A stretch of DNA of 54,593 bases from JBBDQZ01 sp040905705 (GTDB lineage Bacteria; Bacteroidota; Rhodothermia; Balneolales; Natronogracilivirgulaceae). Below, in pieces: positions 36,966 to 46,634 of the stretch. The notes beneath the pieces were generated by a model, which saw only the letters and a program-made list of their open reading frames with translations, was not told where the DNA came from and made no database searches. The stretch spans positions 1-54,593 of the forward strand of contig JBBDQZ010000010.1 in the NCBI GenBank assembly GCA_040905705.1, written 5' to 3'. Position numbers and translations under genes: made by a program. Every line of letters starts with the position of its first letter. Position 1 is the first letter of the stretch.

Positions 36966-38756
36966 TTAGTGAATTTGGTAATCAAACGGAATACGTGCAA
37001 TAACAGTTCGAGAATCGTTTTTCAAAATATGAAAAATCGGATCGAGATGTTCCAGTTCTTTTATGCCGGGGTTCAGCAGAATTTTGACCTGTTTTTGGGC
37101 GGAACCGGAAAGAAGTTCCAGCAAAGATTTTGGTTTGGGATATGATTCAACAGTATACGCTTCAATTCCGGCGGCTTCAGCTGCAATTGCTAAAGCCTCG
37201 TTGAGCTCCCCGAGGACATCCACCAGGCCGGCTTCATAAGCATCGGTACCGGCCCAGACTCGTCCCCCGGCCACTTCATGGACTTCTTCTATAGTCATGT
37301 TTCTGCTTTCGGATACCCGTTGCAGGAAAACGTTGTAAAACTCATCCACATAACTTTGGAAGGTTGTCCGGGCAACCTCGGTCATCGGTTTGTCCGGTGT
37401 CAGCCAGAGCGATTGTTCGTGAGTGGTAACTTCGTCAAAATAGAGTCCCAGTTTTTCATTGAATAACTCCTGCATATTCATGGCGACACCAAACACTCCG
37501 ATGGAGCCGGTTATACTCTGGCCCGATGCCACAATAGTGTCCGCGGCCATTCCTATATAGTAGCCCCCGCTGGCGGCAACGGATCCCATTGAAGCAATAA
37601 CCGGTTTTTCCATTGCCGTTTGTCTGATTTCATGCCAGATGAGATCTGAAGTGGATCCGGCTCCTCCCGGGCTGTTAATCCGTAACACAATAGCTTTAAC
37701 CTGGTCATCTTCCCGGGCGGCCTTCAGGTGATCCGCCATACCGCGGGCCGTGATCATCTCTCTGGAGTCCGGAAAGACGGAAGGGGCACCGGGGTCGGGC
37801 ATAATATTTCCCGAGGCATAAATAAGAGCTATTTTATCGTTGCCTGCTGCTTTAGGTATCCCTGCAGCAGACCGGCTTACCCGGTTATAGCGGTTATAGC
37901 TGACCGTTCTCAGTTCCCGGTGGCCTTGCTCTTTGATTCGGGTTTCAATTTGTTTTTTAACTTCGGACGGGTACAGCAATTTGTCTATTAACCCGGCTTC
38001 AAAGGCCCCCCTGGAAGTTAAAACAGGCTCTTCATTCATCAGGGCATCCAATTCCGCGCGTGATTTTCCGGTTCGACGGCCTACGGCATCCAGAAATATG
38101 TCAGCCACATTATCGATGATAGCTTGCAGCTGCAACTCATTTTCTTCAGAGAAACTGGAGCGGTAAAACGGTTCAACAGCACTTTTATAATCCCCGGCAC
38201 GAAAGATTTCTGCTTCCACGCCTATTTTATCCAGAAATTCTTTAAAAAAAACCGCCTGGATGAAAAAACCATCGAACTCGAAAAAGGTTTCCGGCGGGGA
38301 AAAAACAGAGTCGGCAGCGGTAGCGATGAAGAAACTCTGTTCATTAAAACCGATATCTTCGGTGGAAACATAGATGAATTTTCCGGATGTCTCCCGGAAT
38401 TTCAACATTTCGTTACGCATGGCGGCCAAATGGGCCCATGGCGCGGCAAGATTGTTGACTTTGATCCAAACCCCTTCGATTCTTTGGTCCGCTGCTGCTT
38501 TTTCAAGATTGCTTTCAAGTTCGCGCAGTGTAATCGGAACACGGTCGGGATCCTGCATCAGCATGCTCAAAGGATCGGGTGATGGCCGTTCGATCAGCGT
38601 ACTTCCCATGTTGATCTCCAATACCGATCCATCTCCGATATAAGGTTCGGTTTCTTTCTGCGACGAAACGAACAGGATCACGCCGAGGAGGAATAAAAAA
38701 AATACCGATACGAAAATGGCGAGCAGTGATGCAAAAAAAGTTTTAAAGAAACTCAT
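36966..38756 (-). CDS. sppA: Signal peptide peptidase SppA, long (67K) type
   Basis: A 596-residue membrane-anchored serine protease that degrades leftover signal peptides. One N-terminal transmembrane helix (LLAIFVSVFFLFLLGVILFV) is followed by two tandem ClpP/crotonase-like domains. The catalytic Lys191 lies in FRAGDYKSAVEPF of the first domain and the nucleophile Ser396 in GSVAASGGYYIGMAAD of the second, the same split Ser/Lys dyad as E. coli SppA. LRINSPGGAGSTSDLIWHEI precedes it. It is divergent from the site-2-type protease gene across 193 bases, so two membrane proteases flank one regulatory region. Confidence 0.94.
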   Translation of the reverse strand: MSFFKTFFASLLAIFVSVFFLFLLGVILFVSSQKETEPYIGDGSVLEINMGSTLIERPSPDPLSMLMQDPDRVPITLRELESNLEKAAADQRIEGVWIKVNNLAAPWAHLAAMRNEMLKFRETSGKFIYVSTEDIGFNEQSFFIATAADSVFSPPETFFEFDGFFIQAVFFKEFLDKIGVEAEIFRAGDYKSAVEPFYRSSFSEENELQLQAIIDNVADIFLDAVGRRTGKSRAELDALMNEEPVLTSRGAFEAGLIDKLLYPSEVKKQIETRIKEQGHRELRTVSYNRYNRVSRSAAGIPKAAGNDKIALIYASGNIMPDPGAPSVFPDSREMITARGMADHLKAAREDDQVKAIVLRINSPGGAGSTSDLIWHEIRQTAMEKPVIASMGSVAASGGYYIGMAADTIVASGQSITGSIGVFGVAMNMQELFNEKLGLYFDEVTTHEQSLWLTPDKPMTEVARTTFQSYVDEFYNVFLQRVSESRNMTIEEVHEVAGGRVWAGTDAYEAGLVDVLGELNEALAIAAEAAGIEAYTVESYPKPKSLLELLSGSAQKQVKILLNPGIKELEHLDPIFHILKNDSRTVIARIPFDYQIH

Positions 38757-38949
38757 ATTCCTTTTGATAATGGTATGAATTAAAGCGGGAAATTACGACT
38801 TTTGTCACTAAACAAAACAGATGAATGAGCGCAATTATTTAGCTGTTTTTCGATGCGGCCTGTGTACGTGATATTCAGAAGAAAGTTTTATCATACAGGT
38901 TTTATAACGTTCCAGACCTGTTTATATACATATCCGGTGGCTTAAAGGT

Positions 38950-40068
38950 ATGAAAAAATACGGGATTAGTTTTGGAGGATTACGGATAACAGTGGATCCG
39001 TTGCTTCCGCTTGTTGTGATCTTAATGGCATGGATGCTGAGTGAACGGTATTTCCCACAAATCATGTTTACTCCGGCTGCTTCCGTGTATTGGACGATGG
39101 GGATTATTTCATCACTTTTTTTAACGTTCTCCATTTTTATTCATGAATTAGGGCATGCACTGGCGGCATGGCGCCTCCGTTTACCGTTGGAGCGCATTCA
39201 CCTGTACCTGTTCGGAGGTATGGCGGAACTTAAACGACGGCCTGTTCGCCCGGTTGAAGAACTAATTATTGCGCTTTCCGGCCCCCTCGCCTCTTTTGTT
39301 TTTGCCGCTTTTGCCTGGGGTATTACCGCATTTGTGTATACCGGACGTAGCGAGATAGCACTGGTGCTTCAGTATGTCTTTTATATGAATGTGCTGTTGG
39401 GCGGGTTTAATCTGCTGCCTGTTTTTCCACTCGATGGCGGCAGGGCTCTCCGGGCTATTTTGTGGCACGTAAACCGGTATTTTTACCGGGCTTCTATCCT
39501 GACTTACTATACAAGCCTGGTTATCATATTTCTTATGATGCTATGTGCAGTGGCACTGGCCATCATTTACGGGTTTTCTACGGCTTTCTGGATGGCTATT
39601 CTGGCTGGATATTTATGGTATACCGCTTATAGCGGACGGGATGAACTGATCTATCATCCCGGTTTTGATGATCTGATTTTCCGAGTCGGTGAAAACGACA
39701 CCCCGGCGTTGATTATTCGCCGGATCAATCGAATGGATTCGCATTATTTGCCCGATGCAATCATTCCCGTGATGAAAGACGGAAAACTCGTTTCGGTAGT
39801 GATCGGTAAAGAACTGAAAAAAATTCCGGAACAGGGAGAGGAACTGGATCATCTGTATCGTCCGGTGGAAAATGGTTTTTATGTGGATGTTACAGATGAA
39901 TCCACCTATAAATTGGGCGTACGGCTAAAAGCAGAGTTCCTCCCTGTGCTCAGAAACGGATTGGTTACAGGTATGAGTGATGCTCATGAGATTCGTTTTT
40001 GGCTCTTGCAGCAAGAGCATGGATCCTCAAATCGAAATCAAATCCATTCAAATACGTTACGGCTATGA
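38950..40068 (+). CDS. Site-2-type (M50) membrane metalloprotease
   Basis: A 372-residue polytopic membrane zinc protease. The zinc site HELGH (His65, Glu66, His69) lies inside a membrane helix and the third ligand Asp162 in NLLPVFPLDGGRALRA. Further helices follow, then a cytoplasmic domain of about 140 residues with DAIIPVMKDGKLVSVV that looks like a degenerate CBS module. This arrangement matches the SpoIVFB/Rip-like S2P branch, which cleaves membrane-bound transcription regulators; the target here is unknown. The stop codon overlaps the ATG of alr by 4 bases (ATGA), so the two are translationally coupled. Confidence 0.87.
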   Translation: MKKYGISFGGLRITVDPLLPLVVILMAWMLSERYFPQIMFTPAASVYWTMGIISSLFLTFSIFIHELGHALAAWRLRLPLERIHLYLFGGMAELKRRPVRPVEELIIALSGPLASFVFAAFAWGITAFVYTGRSEIALVLQYVFYMNVLLGGFNLLPVFPLDGGRALRAILWHVNRYFYRASILTYYTSLVIIFLMMLCAVALAIIYGFSTAFWMAILAGYLWYTAYSGRDELIYHPGFDDLIFRVGENDTPALIIRRINRMDSHYLPDAIIPVMKDGKLVSVVIGKELKKIPEQGEELDHLYRPVENGFYVDVTDESTYKLGVRLKAEFLPVLRNGLVTGMSDAHEIRFWLLQQEHGSSNRNQIHSNTLRL

Positions 40069-41135
40069 CCCGCTACCCCTTTTCCCTTTCTCATCTGGAA
40101 ATACATCGTGATATTTTGCGTGCAAATGCGCAGTATCTGCATCATAATCTGGGTGAAAGTGTGAAATCTATTGCGGTCATCAAGTCGGATGCCTATGGAC
40201 ATGGAGCCATAGAGGTTGCACGTTCGCTTACAGACATATATGATATGTTTGCGGTGGCCAATGTCGCGGAGGCCGTCGAGCTTCGTGAAGCCGGCATCAG
40301 GCATCCGTTGCTGGTTTTCGGGGTTCCTGTTGCGGCTTTTGCCAAAGCATATACCGAATTTGACCTGATAGCGGTCATCAGTTCTGAAGACCATTTCCGG
40401 ATTCTGGATGCCGGCACATCCTACCATGTGGAAATAGATACCGGTATGGGCCGGCTGGGTATCGATTTCGAAATGCTGGACAGGCTTTACAAGAGAATCG
40501 ACGGGGAGAAAAAAATCACGTGTGAAGGCATCATGACTCATTTTGCGACAGCGGATCAGGAAAATTCCGGCTATATGCAGTATCAAAAGAGGCTGCTCAA
40601 TGAGATATGCTCGAAATTTAAAGGGAAACTGCCGATACATGCAGCCAATTCAGCAGCGTCACTGAGCCATCCCGACACCCATCTGGATATGGTGCGCCAT
40701 GGTATAGCATTGTATGGATATGATCCGACACCGAACCCGGCGGGTGAGCTGCAACCGGTTATGAAGTGGAAATCACGGATAGTTCAATGCAAACGCATCC
40801 GGGAGGGGGCGTCACTAAGTTACGGAGCGACCTGGCAGGCTCCTTCTGACGGATATTATGCGGTCATTCCGGTAGGGTATGGTGACGGTTATCGCAGAAA
40901 TTTATCAGGGAAGATGCCGGTTTTTATTGAAGGCAACTGGTATCCGCAAGTTGGCCGGGTAACAATGGATTATATCATGATATGGCTGGGTGACCGCTAT
41001 TTTCCGGCCTATACGGAAGTTACGGTGATGGGCGAGGAGCATAACCATGCCGGGAGATGGGCGGATGCGATCGATACCATTCCGTATGAAATTTGTTGCG
41101 GGATCCATCCCAAAGTACCCCGGTTGACCGTTTAA
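40065..41135 (+). CDS. alr: Alanine racemase
   Basis: A 356-residue PLP alanine racemase that supplies D-alanine for peptidoglycan. It has VIKSDAYGHG with the PLP Lys40, EIDTGMGRLG, DMVRHGIALYGYDP with the pyridine-contacting Arg, LSYGATW with the catalytic Tyr, IPVGYGDGYRR and GRVTMDYIMI. All sites expected of a true Alr are present, in contrast to the relative at 16566. The open frame reaches back to 39999 inside the M50 gene; ATG 40065 gives the usual N-terminus. It is probably the housekeeping copy. It converges with the FKBP gene, 6 bases between the stops. Confidence 0.93.
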   Translation: MTRYPFSLSHLEIHRDILRANAQYLHHNLGESVKSIAVIKSDAYGHGAIEVARSLTDIYDMFAVANVAEAVELREAGIRHPLLVFGVPVAAFAKAYTEFDLIAVISSEDHFRILDAGTSYHVEIDTGMGRLGIDFEMLDRLYKRIDGEKKITCEGIMTHFATADQENSGYMQYQKRLLNEICSKFKGKLPIHAANSAASLSHPDTHLDMVRHGIALYGYDPTPNPAGELQPVMKWKSRIVQCKRIREGASLSYGATWQAPSDGYYAVIPVGYGDGYRRNLSGKMPVFIEGNWYPQVGRVTMDYIMIWLGDRYFPAYTEVTVMGEEHNHAGRWADAIDTIPYEICCGIHPKVPRLTV

Positions 41136-41141
41136 TACATA

Positions 41142-41669
41142 TCAATTTTCCTGGGAAAACCCGAGTATTTCAATATCGAAAATGAGGGTGTCTTCGTTCA
41201 GGCTGTTACTTGTTCCGCTATAACCATACTCCGGGGGAATCACCAGTGTTCGTATGCTGCCAATACGGGCGGCATGCTTACGATTGCCATCGATAACGAC
41301 GCCTGCCAAACCGTACTTGAACCCCGGCACCAGCCCACCGACATTTAATGATATGGGCGAGTCAACACCATCACGCTTGGAGCTGTCAAATATATCTCCG
41401 TCAAGTGTGCGGCCGGTATAACGGAGCCTGATAACATCGTTTTCTGATATATCCGTGTTCCCGTATCCCTGCTCATGGAAATAAATGGTGAACCCGTTTT
41501 CTGCTTTATAATGGGGAACACCGGTGGTATCAAATGGGCCGATATCATTCAATACAACAGGGGTAACGCCGTTGTCTGTGCATGAGGCGATGATTGCGAG
41601 CATGCCGGCAAACAACACGGGCAATAGGATAACTTTGAAGTGTGCCAGGTGATGAAACATAGGTGTCAA
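41142..41669 (-). CDS. FKBP-type peptidyl-prolyl isomerase lipoprotein
   Basis: A 175-residue lipoprotein: signal peptide with lipobox IIASC (Cys30), a short linker, then one FKBP domain with VIRLRYTGRTLDGDIFDSS, LVPGFKYGLAGV and TLVIPPEYGYSG. It should help fold proteins at the periplasmic face of the membrane by isomerising X-Pro bonds. It is the last gene of a minus-strand run beginning at 51069, 87 bases after the DUF255 gene. Confidence 0.9.
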   Translation of the reverse strand: MTPMFHHLAHFKVILLPVLFAGMLAIIASCTDNGVTPVVLNDIGPFDTTGVPHYKAENGFTIYFHEQGYGNTDISENDVIRLRYTGRTLDGDIFDSSKRDGVDSPISLNVGGLVPGFKYGLAGVVIDGNRKHAARIGSIRTLVIPPEYGYSGTSNSLNEDTLIFDIEILGFSQEN

Positions 41670-41756
41670 ACAGGTCTATAGAAATATTATTTTATTGAAG
41701 GAGAAACAGGTTAAACGTATGAGGCAGGGGCAAGTTGTACAGGAATTGGCCGACGG

Positions 41757-43877
41757 CTAATGTGAGGATTCCATTTCAGTCCGAAAGGCTTCCGGGGTGG
41801 TGGCCGGTGCCCGGCAGCTGAAATTGCGACATACATAAGCTGTTGTTTTGTTGTTCCGGGCAACTTTGTCATCATAGAGTTTGGTGAATGCGGCCTCGCC
41901 GGATGAAGCCTGTTGAAGTCCCGAATTTCTTTGAGCAATATCGGCCGGCAAAACAACAAGGTACGAAGACGGTTCGAATTTTTCCCGCCAGATCGCGACC
42001 ATTTTTTGAGCGGCCGCGGATGTGTCCGGACGATTTGAAACGATCACGATTTCCCTGCCGGGATAACAATGAGCGTGCATATTTTGCAGTAAATAGCCAA
42101 AAGCCAGTGCATGTGACGCGGCTGTTTCTGATAACGGTTCCATCGCCTTGACCGCAATGTGTGTCCATTCCGGAATGCCTGCGAGATGGCCTGTACGATA
42201 TAATGTTGTAATGGCGGCGGAAATTCCACCGGGCAGGGCATGGTCGAAAACGTCTCTTGTTTCCAGAATCAGTTGACGCTGATTCTTTGAGGTGTAGCGG
42301 AATGTTGCCTTGTCCTGGTCATAGAACTGATCCAGCATCATACGGGCCAGACGGAGGGAGCGTGAAAGCCAGAGATATTCGCCGGTAATTTCGAAAAGAC
42401 GGGAAAAACCATCTGCAAGCAAAGCATAGTCGTCAAGAAAGGCCGGCTGTTTGGAGCTCCCTTTCGGGCCGGTAATACGGTAGAGGGTATCGTCACGCAG
42501 CGTATGCTTTGCCAGGTAGGTGCCGAGGCGCAGGGCATCGGCAGGATCTCTGCCGAGCAGTTGTGTCGATCGGCAAAGGGCTATCAACATCAGGGCATTC
42601 CACGAAGTGATCATTTTGTCGTCACGTCCCGGACGAGGCCGTTTGTTTCGATACTCCAGGATCTTCTTTTTTGCTATTTCCAGGCGGTGCTCAAGCTCTT
42701 CAACAGGGGTCTTATACCGGCCGGCCAACTTCCGGAGGGTAGTGGTGCGATGCAGAATAGAGACGCCATTCCAGTTTCCGGCCGGCCCCACACCGTAATA
42801 GTCCGCCACCAGGGCAAAAGTATCTTTGTCCAGTATTCTTTGCAGCTCGTCGTCGGTATACGTATAAAACTTTCCTTCTTCGCCCTCGCTGTCGGCATCC
42901 AGGGCGGAGAAATAGCCTCCGTCGGGGTGGCGCATTTCGCGGTTCAAAAACCGGATGGTTTCATCCACCGCCTCTTTGAAGATGGGCCGGCCGCTGATCA
43001 GGCCTGCCTCGGCAAGGGACGTAATCAGCAGGGCATTATCATAAAGCATCTTTTCAAAATGTGGAACCTGCCATTCCTGGTCGGTACTGTAACGATGAAA
43101 CCCGCCGCCAACCTGATCATAAATTCCACCACGGATCATTTTTTCAAGGGAGGCCAGTGCCATATTCAGGGCTTGATCGGACCCGGGCTGCCGGCTGTAT
43201 TTCAATAAAAAACCGATTCCCATGGAGGTCGGGAATTTGGGTGCATTGGAGAAACCGCCGAATTCCTCGTCATAAGCATGGGCATAAACCTGAACGGCCC
43301 TGTCCAGGAGGCCCCTGGTGATCTTGCCGGGGGAGAGGTGGTCGTACAAATCATGTTCAAGCGCTTTGTGAATTTCCCGGGCTTGCCGGTGGACTTGATC
43401 CGGCTCTCTATGGTATAAATCCGCCAGACGCCGGATGACCGAGGCGAATCCGGGCCGGCCGTGCAAATCGGACGGAGGAAAGTAGGTACCGGCAAAGACC
43501 GGGATCTGTTCGGGCGTAAGCCATACATTTAACGGCCATCCGCCATGCCCTGCCATCCTTTGCAGTGCCTCCATATAAACGGCGTCAATGTCCGGCCGTT
43601 CTTCGCGATCTACTTTGATACTGATGAAATGTTCGTTAAGCAGCCGGGCAATTTCGGGATTCTCGAAAGATTCCTGTTCCATCACATGGCACCAGTGACA
43701 GCTTGAATAGCCGATACTCAGAAAGATCAGCCGGTTTCGGGAACGGGCCAGGCCCAGTGCTTCCTCACCCCACGGAAACCAGTCCACCGGATTCCAGGCA
43801 TGTTGCTGAAGATAGGGGGAAGTTTCATGGATGAGCCGATTGGGTTTTCGGCCGGATGTTTTCGGGTTGGTGGACAT
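41757..43877 (-). CDS. DUF255 (YyaL/SPATA20-like) thioredoxin-domain protein
   Basis: A 706-residue cytoplasmic protein. The N-terminal thioredoxin-like domain carries SSCHWCHVMEQESFENPEIA (Cys60, Cys63), followed by an (alpha/alpha)6-barrel resembling N-acylglucosamine 2-epimerases and glycoside hydrolases, with GGIYDQVGGGFHRYSTD, VPHFEKMLYDNA and DEEFGGFSNAPKFP. The family is universal but its biochemical role is not settled. Length and architecture are normal. Its start is 14 bases after the tatC stop, so the two genes are co-transcribed. Confidence 0.92.
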   Translation of the reverse strand: MSTNPKTSGRKPNRLIHETSPYLQQHAWNPVDWFPWGEEALGLARSRNRLIFLSIGYSSCHWCHVMEQESFENPEIARLLNEHFISIKVDREERPDIDAVYMEALQRMAGHGGWPLNVWLTPEQIPVFAGTYFPPSDLHGRPGFASVIRRLADLYHREPDQVHRQAREIHKALEHDLYDHLSPGKITRGLLDRAVQVYAHAYDEEFGGFSNAPKFPTSMGIGFLLKYSRQPGSDQALNMALASLEKMIRGGIYDQVGGGFHRYSTDQEWQVPHFEKMLYDNALLITSLAEAGLISGRPIFKEAVDETIRFLNREMRHPDGGYFSALDADSEGEEGKFYTYTDDELQRILDKDTFALVADYYGVGPAGNWNGVSILHRTTTLRKLAGRYKTPVEELEHRLEIAKKKILEYRNKRPRPGRDDKMITSWNALMLIALCRSTQLLGRDPADALRLGTYLAKHTLRDDTLYRITGPKGSSKQPAFLDDYALLADGFSRLFEITGEYLWLSRSLRLARMMLDQFYDQDKATFRYTSKNQRQLILETRDVFDHALPGGISAAITTLYRTGHLAGIPEWTHIAVKAMEPLSETAASHALAFGYLLQNMHAHCYPGREIVIVSNRPDTSAAAQKMVAIWREKFEPSSYLVVLPADIAQRNSGLQQASSGEAAFTKLYDDKVARNNKTTAYVCRNFSCRAPATTPEAFRTEMESSH

Positions 43878-43891
43878 GATGCTACCCGTGT

Positions 43892-44746
43892 TTATTCAGG
43901 CCGTCCTTCTTCACCCCAGATTTCACGATCACGTTTGCGATTGACCACCCGGCTAATATAGATGCCGAGCTGGTAAAGAAGGAGCAGCGGAATGGCGATG
44001 ATAATCTGTGAAACAGGGTCGGGCGGAGTGAGGAACGCTGCCAGGACAAAGCAGATGATAATAGCCCATTTTCGGTGTTTGATAAGTAATTCCGGTGTGA
44101 GGAGGCCGATTTTTGAAAAGATATAACTGATCATCGGAAGCTGGAAAACAATACCGCATGATAAACTCCACATGGTCAGGGCTGAAAAGTAGGCGTTAAT
44201 ATCAATATCATTTCGTACCGATTCGGAAATCTGGAAGTTCGCGAAAAATTGTACGGCAAACGGTGTAAGGATGAGATAACCGAACAATACACCGATGATA
44301 AACAGTGCGGTGATATTGAAGACGATGAACCGGGTGCCTGTTCGCTCTTTGTCTTCCAGGGCGGGAGCGATAAAGGCCCAAAGCTGATAAAACATAAATG
44401 GTACGCCTATGATAAAACCTACGACCAGGAGCGTGCCCCAGTACGTAAAAAACTGACCGGGCAGCCGGCGATTTTGCAAGTCGAGATCCGTGGCATTCAA
44501 TCCGATCCAGTCATACACAAAAAAACTGCCCTTCGCCGGCCCAAGCAGAATTTCTTCCATAATAAAAGATGAAAACAGAAAAGCTATAATGACACCGATA
44601 CCGATACCAAGCATTCCTTTCAGGATTCGCCAGCGTAATTCCTCGAGATGATCGAGAAAAGACATCTCATCTGGTAGCCCCGGGGAGGAGGCCCGGGGAG
44701 GGGTTGCCCCCATGATATTACGGTCGGTTGCTTCAGTTGTTGCCAT
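43892..44746 (-). CDS. tatC: Twin-arginine translocase subunit TatC
   Basis: A 284-residue inner-membrane protein with six hydrophobic helices. The N-terminal signal-binding region MSFLDHLEELRWRI and the conserved FYQLWAFIAPAL and FLTPPDPVSQ are diagnostic. A 27-residue polar extension precedes the usual start; an internal ATG near FLDHLEELR (MSFL) is a possible alternative. TatA is not in the window. It serves folded cofactor proteins, potentially including the flavin amine oxidase at 18634. It lies 14 bases after glyA. Confidence 0.94.
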   Translation of the reverse strand: MATTEATDRNIMGATPPRASSPGLPDEMSFLDHLEELRWRILKGMLGIGIGVIIAFLFSSFIMEEILLGPAKGSFFVYDWIGLNATDLDLQNRRLPGQFFTYWGTLLVVGFIIGVPFMFYQLWAFIAPALEDKERTGTRFIVFNITALFIIGVLFGYLILTPFAVQFFANFQISESVRNDIDINAYFSALTMWSLSCGIVFQLPMISYIFSKIGLLTPELLIKHRKWAIIICFVLAAFLTPPDPVSQIIIAIPLLLLYQLGIYISRVVNRKRDREIWGEEGRPE

Positions 44747-44760
44747 CGTTTGTTTTTACC

Positions 44761-46059
44761 TCAGGCGACGACAAAATCGTATAACGGGAATTGTTCGCAT
44801 ATCTCTCTTACTTCGCCATGGACCCGTTTGATAACAGACGAATCCTGGTGATGAGTGATGACTTCGTCCATCAGTTCGGCAATCCGGATAAATTCCTTGT
44901 TGCCCAGGCCCCGGGTGGTCATGGCCGGAGTTCCAATACGAATTCCTGAAGTGATAAACGGACTCCGGGTCTCGTAAGGCACCATGTTTTTGTTGACGGT
45001 CAGCTCGGCTCGTCCGAGTGCTTCTTCGGCTTCTTTTCCGCTTACCCCTTTATTCCGCAAATCGAGCAGCACAAGGTGGTTGTCGGTTCCGCCACTGACA
45101 AGGTCATAACCCATTTCAAGGAATTTTCCGGCCATCGCCTTGCTGTTACTGATCACTTGCTGCTGATACGTCAGAAAATCTTTCTGCAAAGCTTCTCCGA
45201 AAGCGACAGCTTTGGCGGCAATTACATGCATGAGCGGCCCTCCCTGGGTACCCGGGAATACAGCAGAATCGAGCAGTTCACTCCAGGTTTTTGTCCGTCC
45301 TGACTTCGGCGCCACTTTGCCCAGCGTGTTTTCGCTGTCCCTTCCGATAAGCAGCATGCCTCCGCGCGGCCCCCGCAAGGTTTTATGAGTGGTTGTAGAG
45401 ACGGCATGCGCATAGGGCAAAGGATTGTTGAGCAACCTGGTCGCGATCAGTCCGGCCGTATGGGCCATATCCATCCAGAGAATGGCTCCTACTTCATCGG
45501 CGATATTACGAAAAGCTTCGTAATCAAAATCGCGGGGATATGCGGAAGCACCGATGGAGATCATTTTCGGCTTTATTTTTTTGGCTTTGTCCCGGATGGC
45601 ATCCATGTCGAGCCGGCCGGATTTTTTGTCGACTCCGTAGAATTCCGCTTTGTAGGTGATGCCCGAAAAATTAACAGGGGATCCATGGGTAAGGTGTCCG
45701 CCATGAGAGAGGTCAAGGCCCAGCAGCGTATCACCGGGATTGAGGAAAGCCAGGTAGACGGCGGCATTGGCGGTGGCGCCTGAATGAGGCTGGACATTTA
45801 CCCAGTCCGCATCATACAGGATTTTGGCACGGTCACGGGCGAGGTCCTCTACGATATCCACGTAGCGGCATCCACCATAATAGCGTTTGCCCGGAAGGCC
45901 TTCGGCATACTTGTTGGTCAGGGACGAACCCATCGCCTCCATTATGGCCTTGCTTACAAAGTTTTCCGATGCAATGAGCTCGATGCCTGAATTTTGGCGC
46001 TCGGTCTCTTTTTCTATAAGGCCATAAACTTCCGAATCCTGATCTTTAAGATGTTTCAT
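44761..46059 (-). CDS. glyA: Serine hydroxymethyltransferase
   Basis: A 432-residue PLP enzyme interconverting serine and glycine with tetrahydrofolate. It carries ELIASENFVS, LTNKYAEGLPGKRYYGG, VNVQPHSGATANAAVY, DMAHTAGLIA and the PLP lysine at 226 in STTTHKTLRGPRGG, all canonical. Length is normal for bacteria. Its start is 41 bases after rpiB and it precedes tatC by 14 bases in a minus-strand run. No glycine riboswitch is possible in the short gap. Confidence 0.96.
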   Translation of the reverse strand: MKHLKDQDSEVYGLIEKETERQNSGIELIASENFVSKAIMEAMGSSLTNKYAEGLPGKRYYGGCRYVDIVEDLARDRAKILYDADWVNVQPHSGATANAAVYLAFLNPGDTLLGLDLSHGGHLTHGSPVNFSGITYKAEFYGVDKKSGRLDMDAIRDKAKKIKPKMISIGASAYPRDFDYEAFRNIADEVGAILWMDMAHTAGLIATRLLNNPLPYAHAVSTTTHKTLRGPRGGMLLIGRDSENTLGKVAPKSGRTKTWSELLDSAVFPGTQGGPLMHVIAAKAVAFGEALQKDFLTYQQQVISNSKAMAGKFLEMGYDLVSGGTDNHLVLLDLRNKGVSGKEAEEALGRAELTVNKNMVPYETRSPFITSGIRIGTPAMTTRGLGNKEFIRIAELMDEVITHHQDSSVIKRVHGEVREICEQFPLYDFVVA

Positions 46060-46100
46060 CAGTTTAAAGAGTAATGATTTATAATGACAGATGCTTGATC

Positions 46101-46529
46101 TTACTTTTTGATTTTATTCACCCGTTTCTCATGTCTTCCGCCCTCGAACCCGGTATCCAGCCAGGAATTTACGATCGTCCGGAGTTCTCCCTCTTCCAGG
46201 AATCTTCCGGGAAGGCAAAGGATATTGGCATTGTTATGCTCACGTGTTAGTTTTGCCATCTCCTCGTTCCAAACCAGTGCCGCCCGGATGTTCGGATACT
46301 TGTTTGCCGTCATACACATGCCCTGGCCGCTTCCGCATATAAGGATACCCCGGTTGTGTTCACCACTGTCGACGGACTGGGCTACCGGATCCGCGTAATC
46401 GGGATAATCGACGGATTCCCTGGAAAATGTACCGAAGTCGATGGGCGTGATATCACGCTCCTCAAGAATTTGCTTCACAATCTCTTTTGCGTCGAAGCCG
46501 GCGTGATCAGATGCAATCGGTATGGTCAT
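46101..46529 (-). CDS. rpiB: Ribose-5-phosphate isomerase B
   Basis: A 142-residue RpiB/LacAB-type isomerase converting ribose 5-phosphate to ribulose 5-phosphate. PIASDHAGFDAKE carries the substrate-binding Asp/His, and GILICGSGQGM holds the catalytic-base Cys65. CLPGRFLEEGEL and FEGGRHEKRV complete the phosphate site. Length matches the family. It lies between glyA and the DUF4159 gene on the same strand. Confidence 0.94.
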   Translation of the reverse strand: MTIPIASDHAGFDAKEIVKQILEERDITPIDFGTFSRESVDYPDYADPVAQSVDSGEHNRGILICGSGQGMCMTANKYPNIRAALVWNEEMAKLTREHNNANILCLPGRFLEEGELRTIVNSWLDTGFEGGRHEKRVNKIKK

Positions 46530-46634
46530 GATTTTTCAGATACAAAATTCGGTGTCGTTTGATACCGTTCGGCTGTTTTAATACATCTCACAAAGATGCA
46601 TAAAAAACAGCATAAATTAAAGTGATAAATCGAT

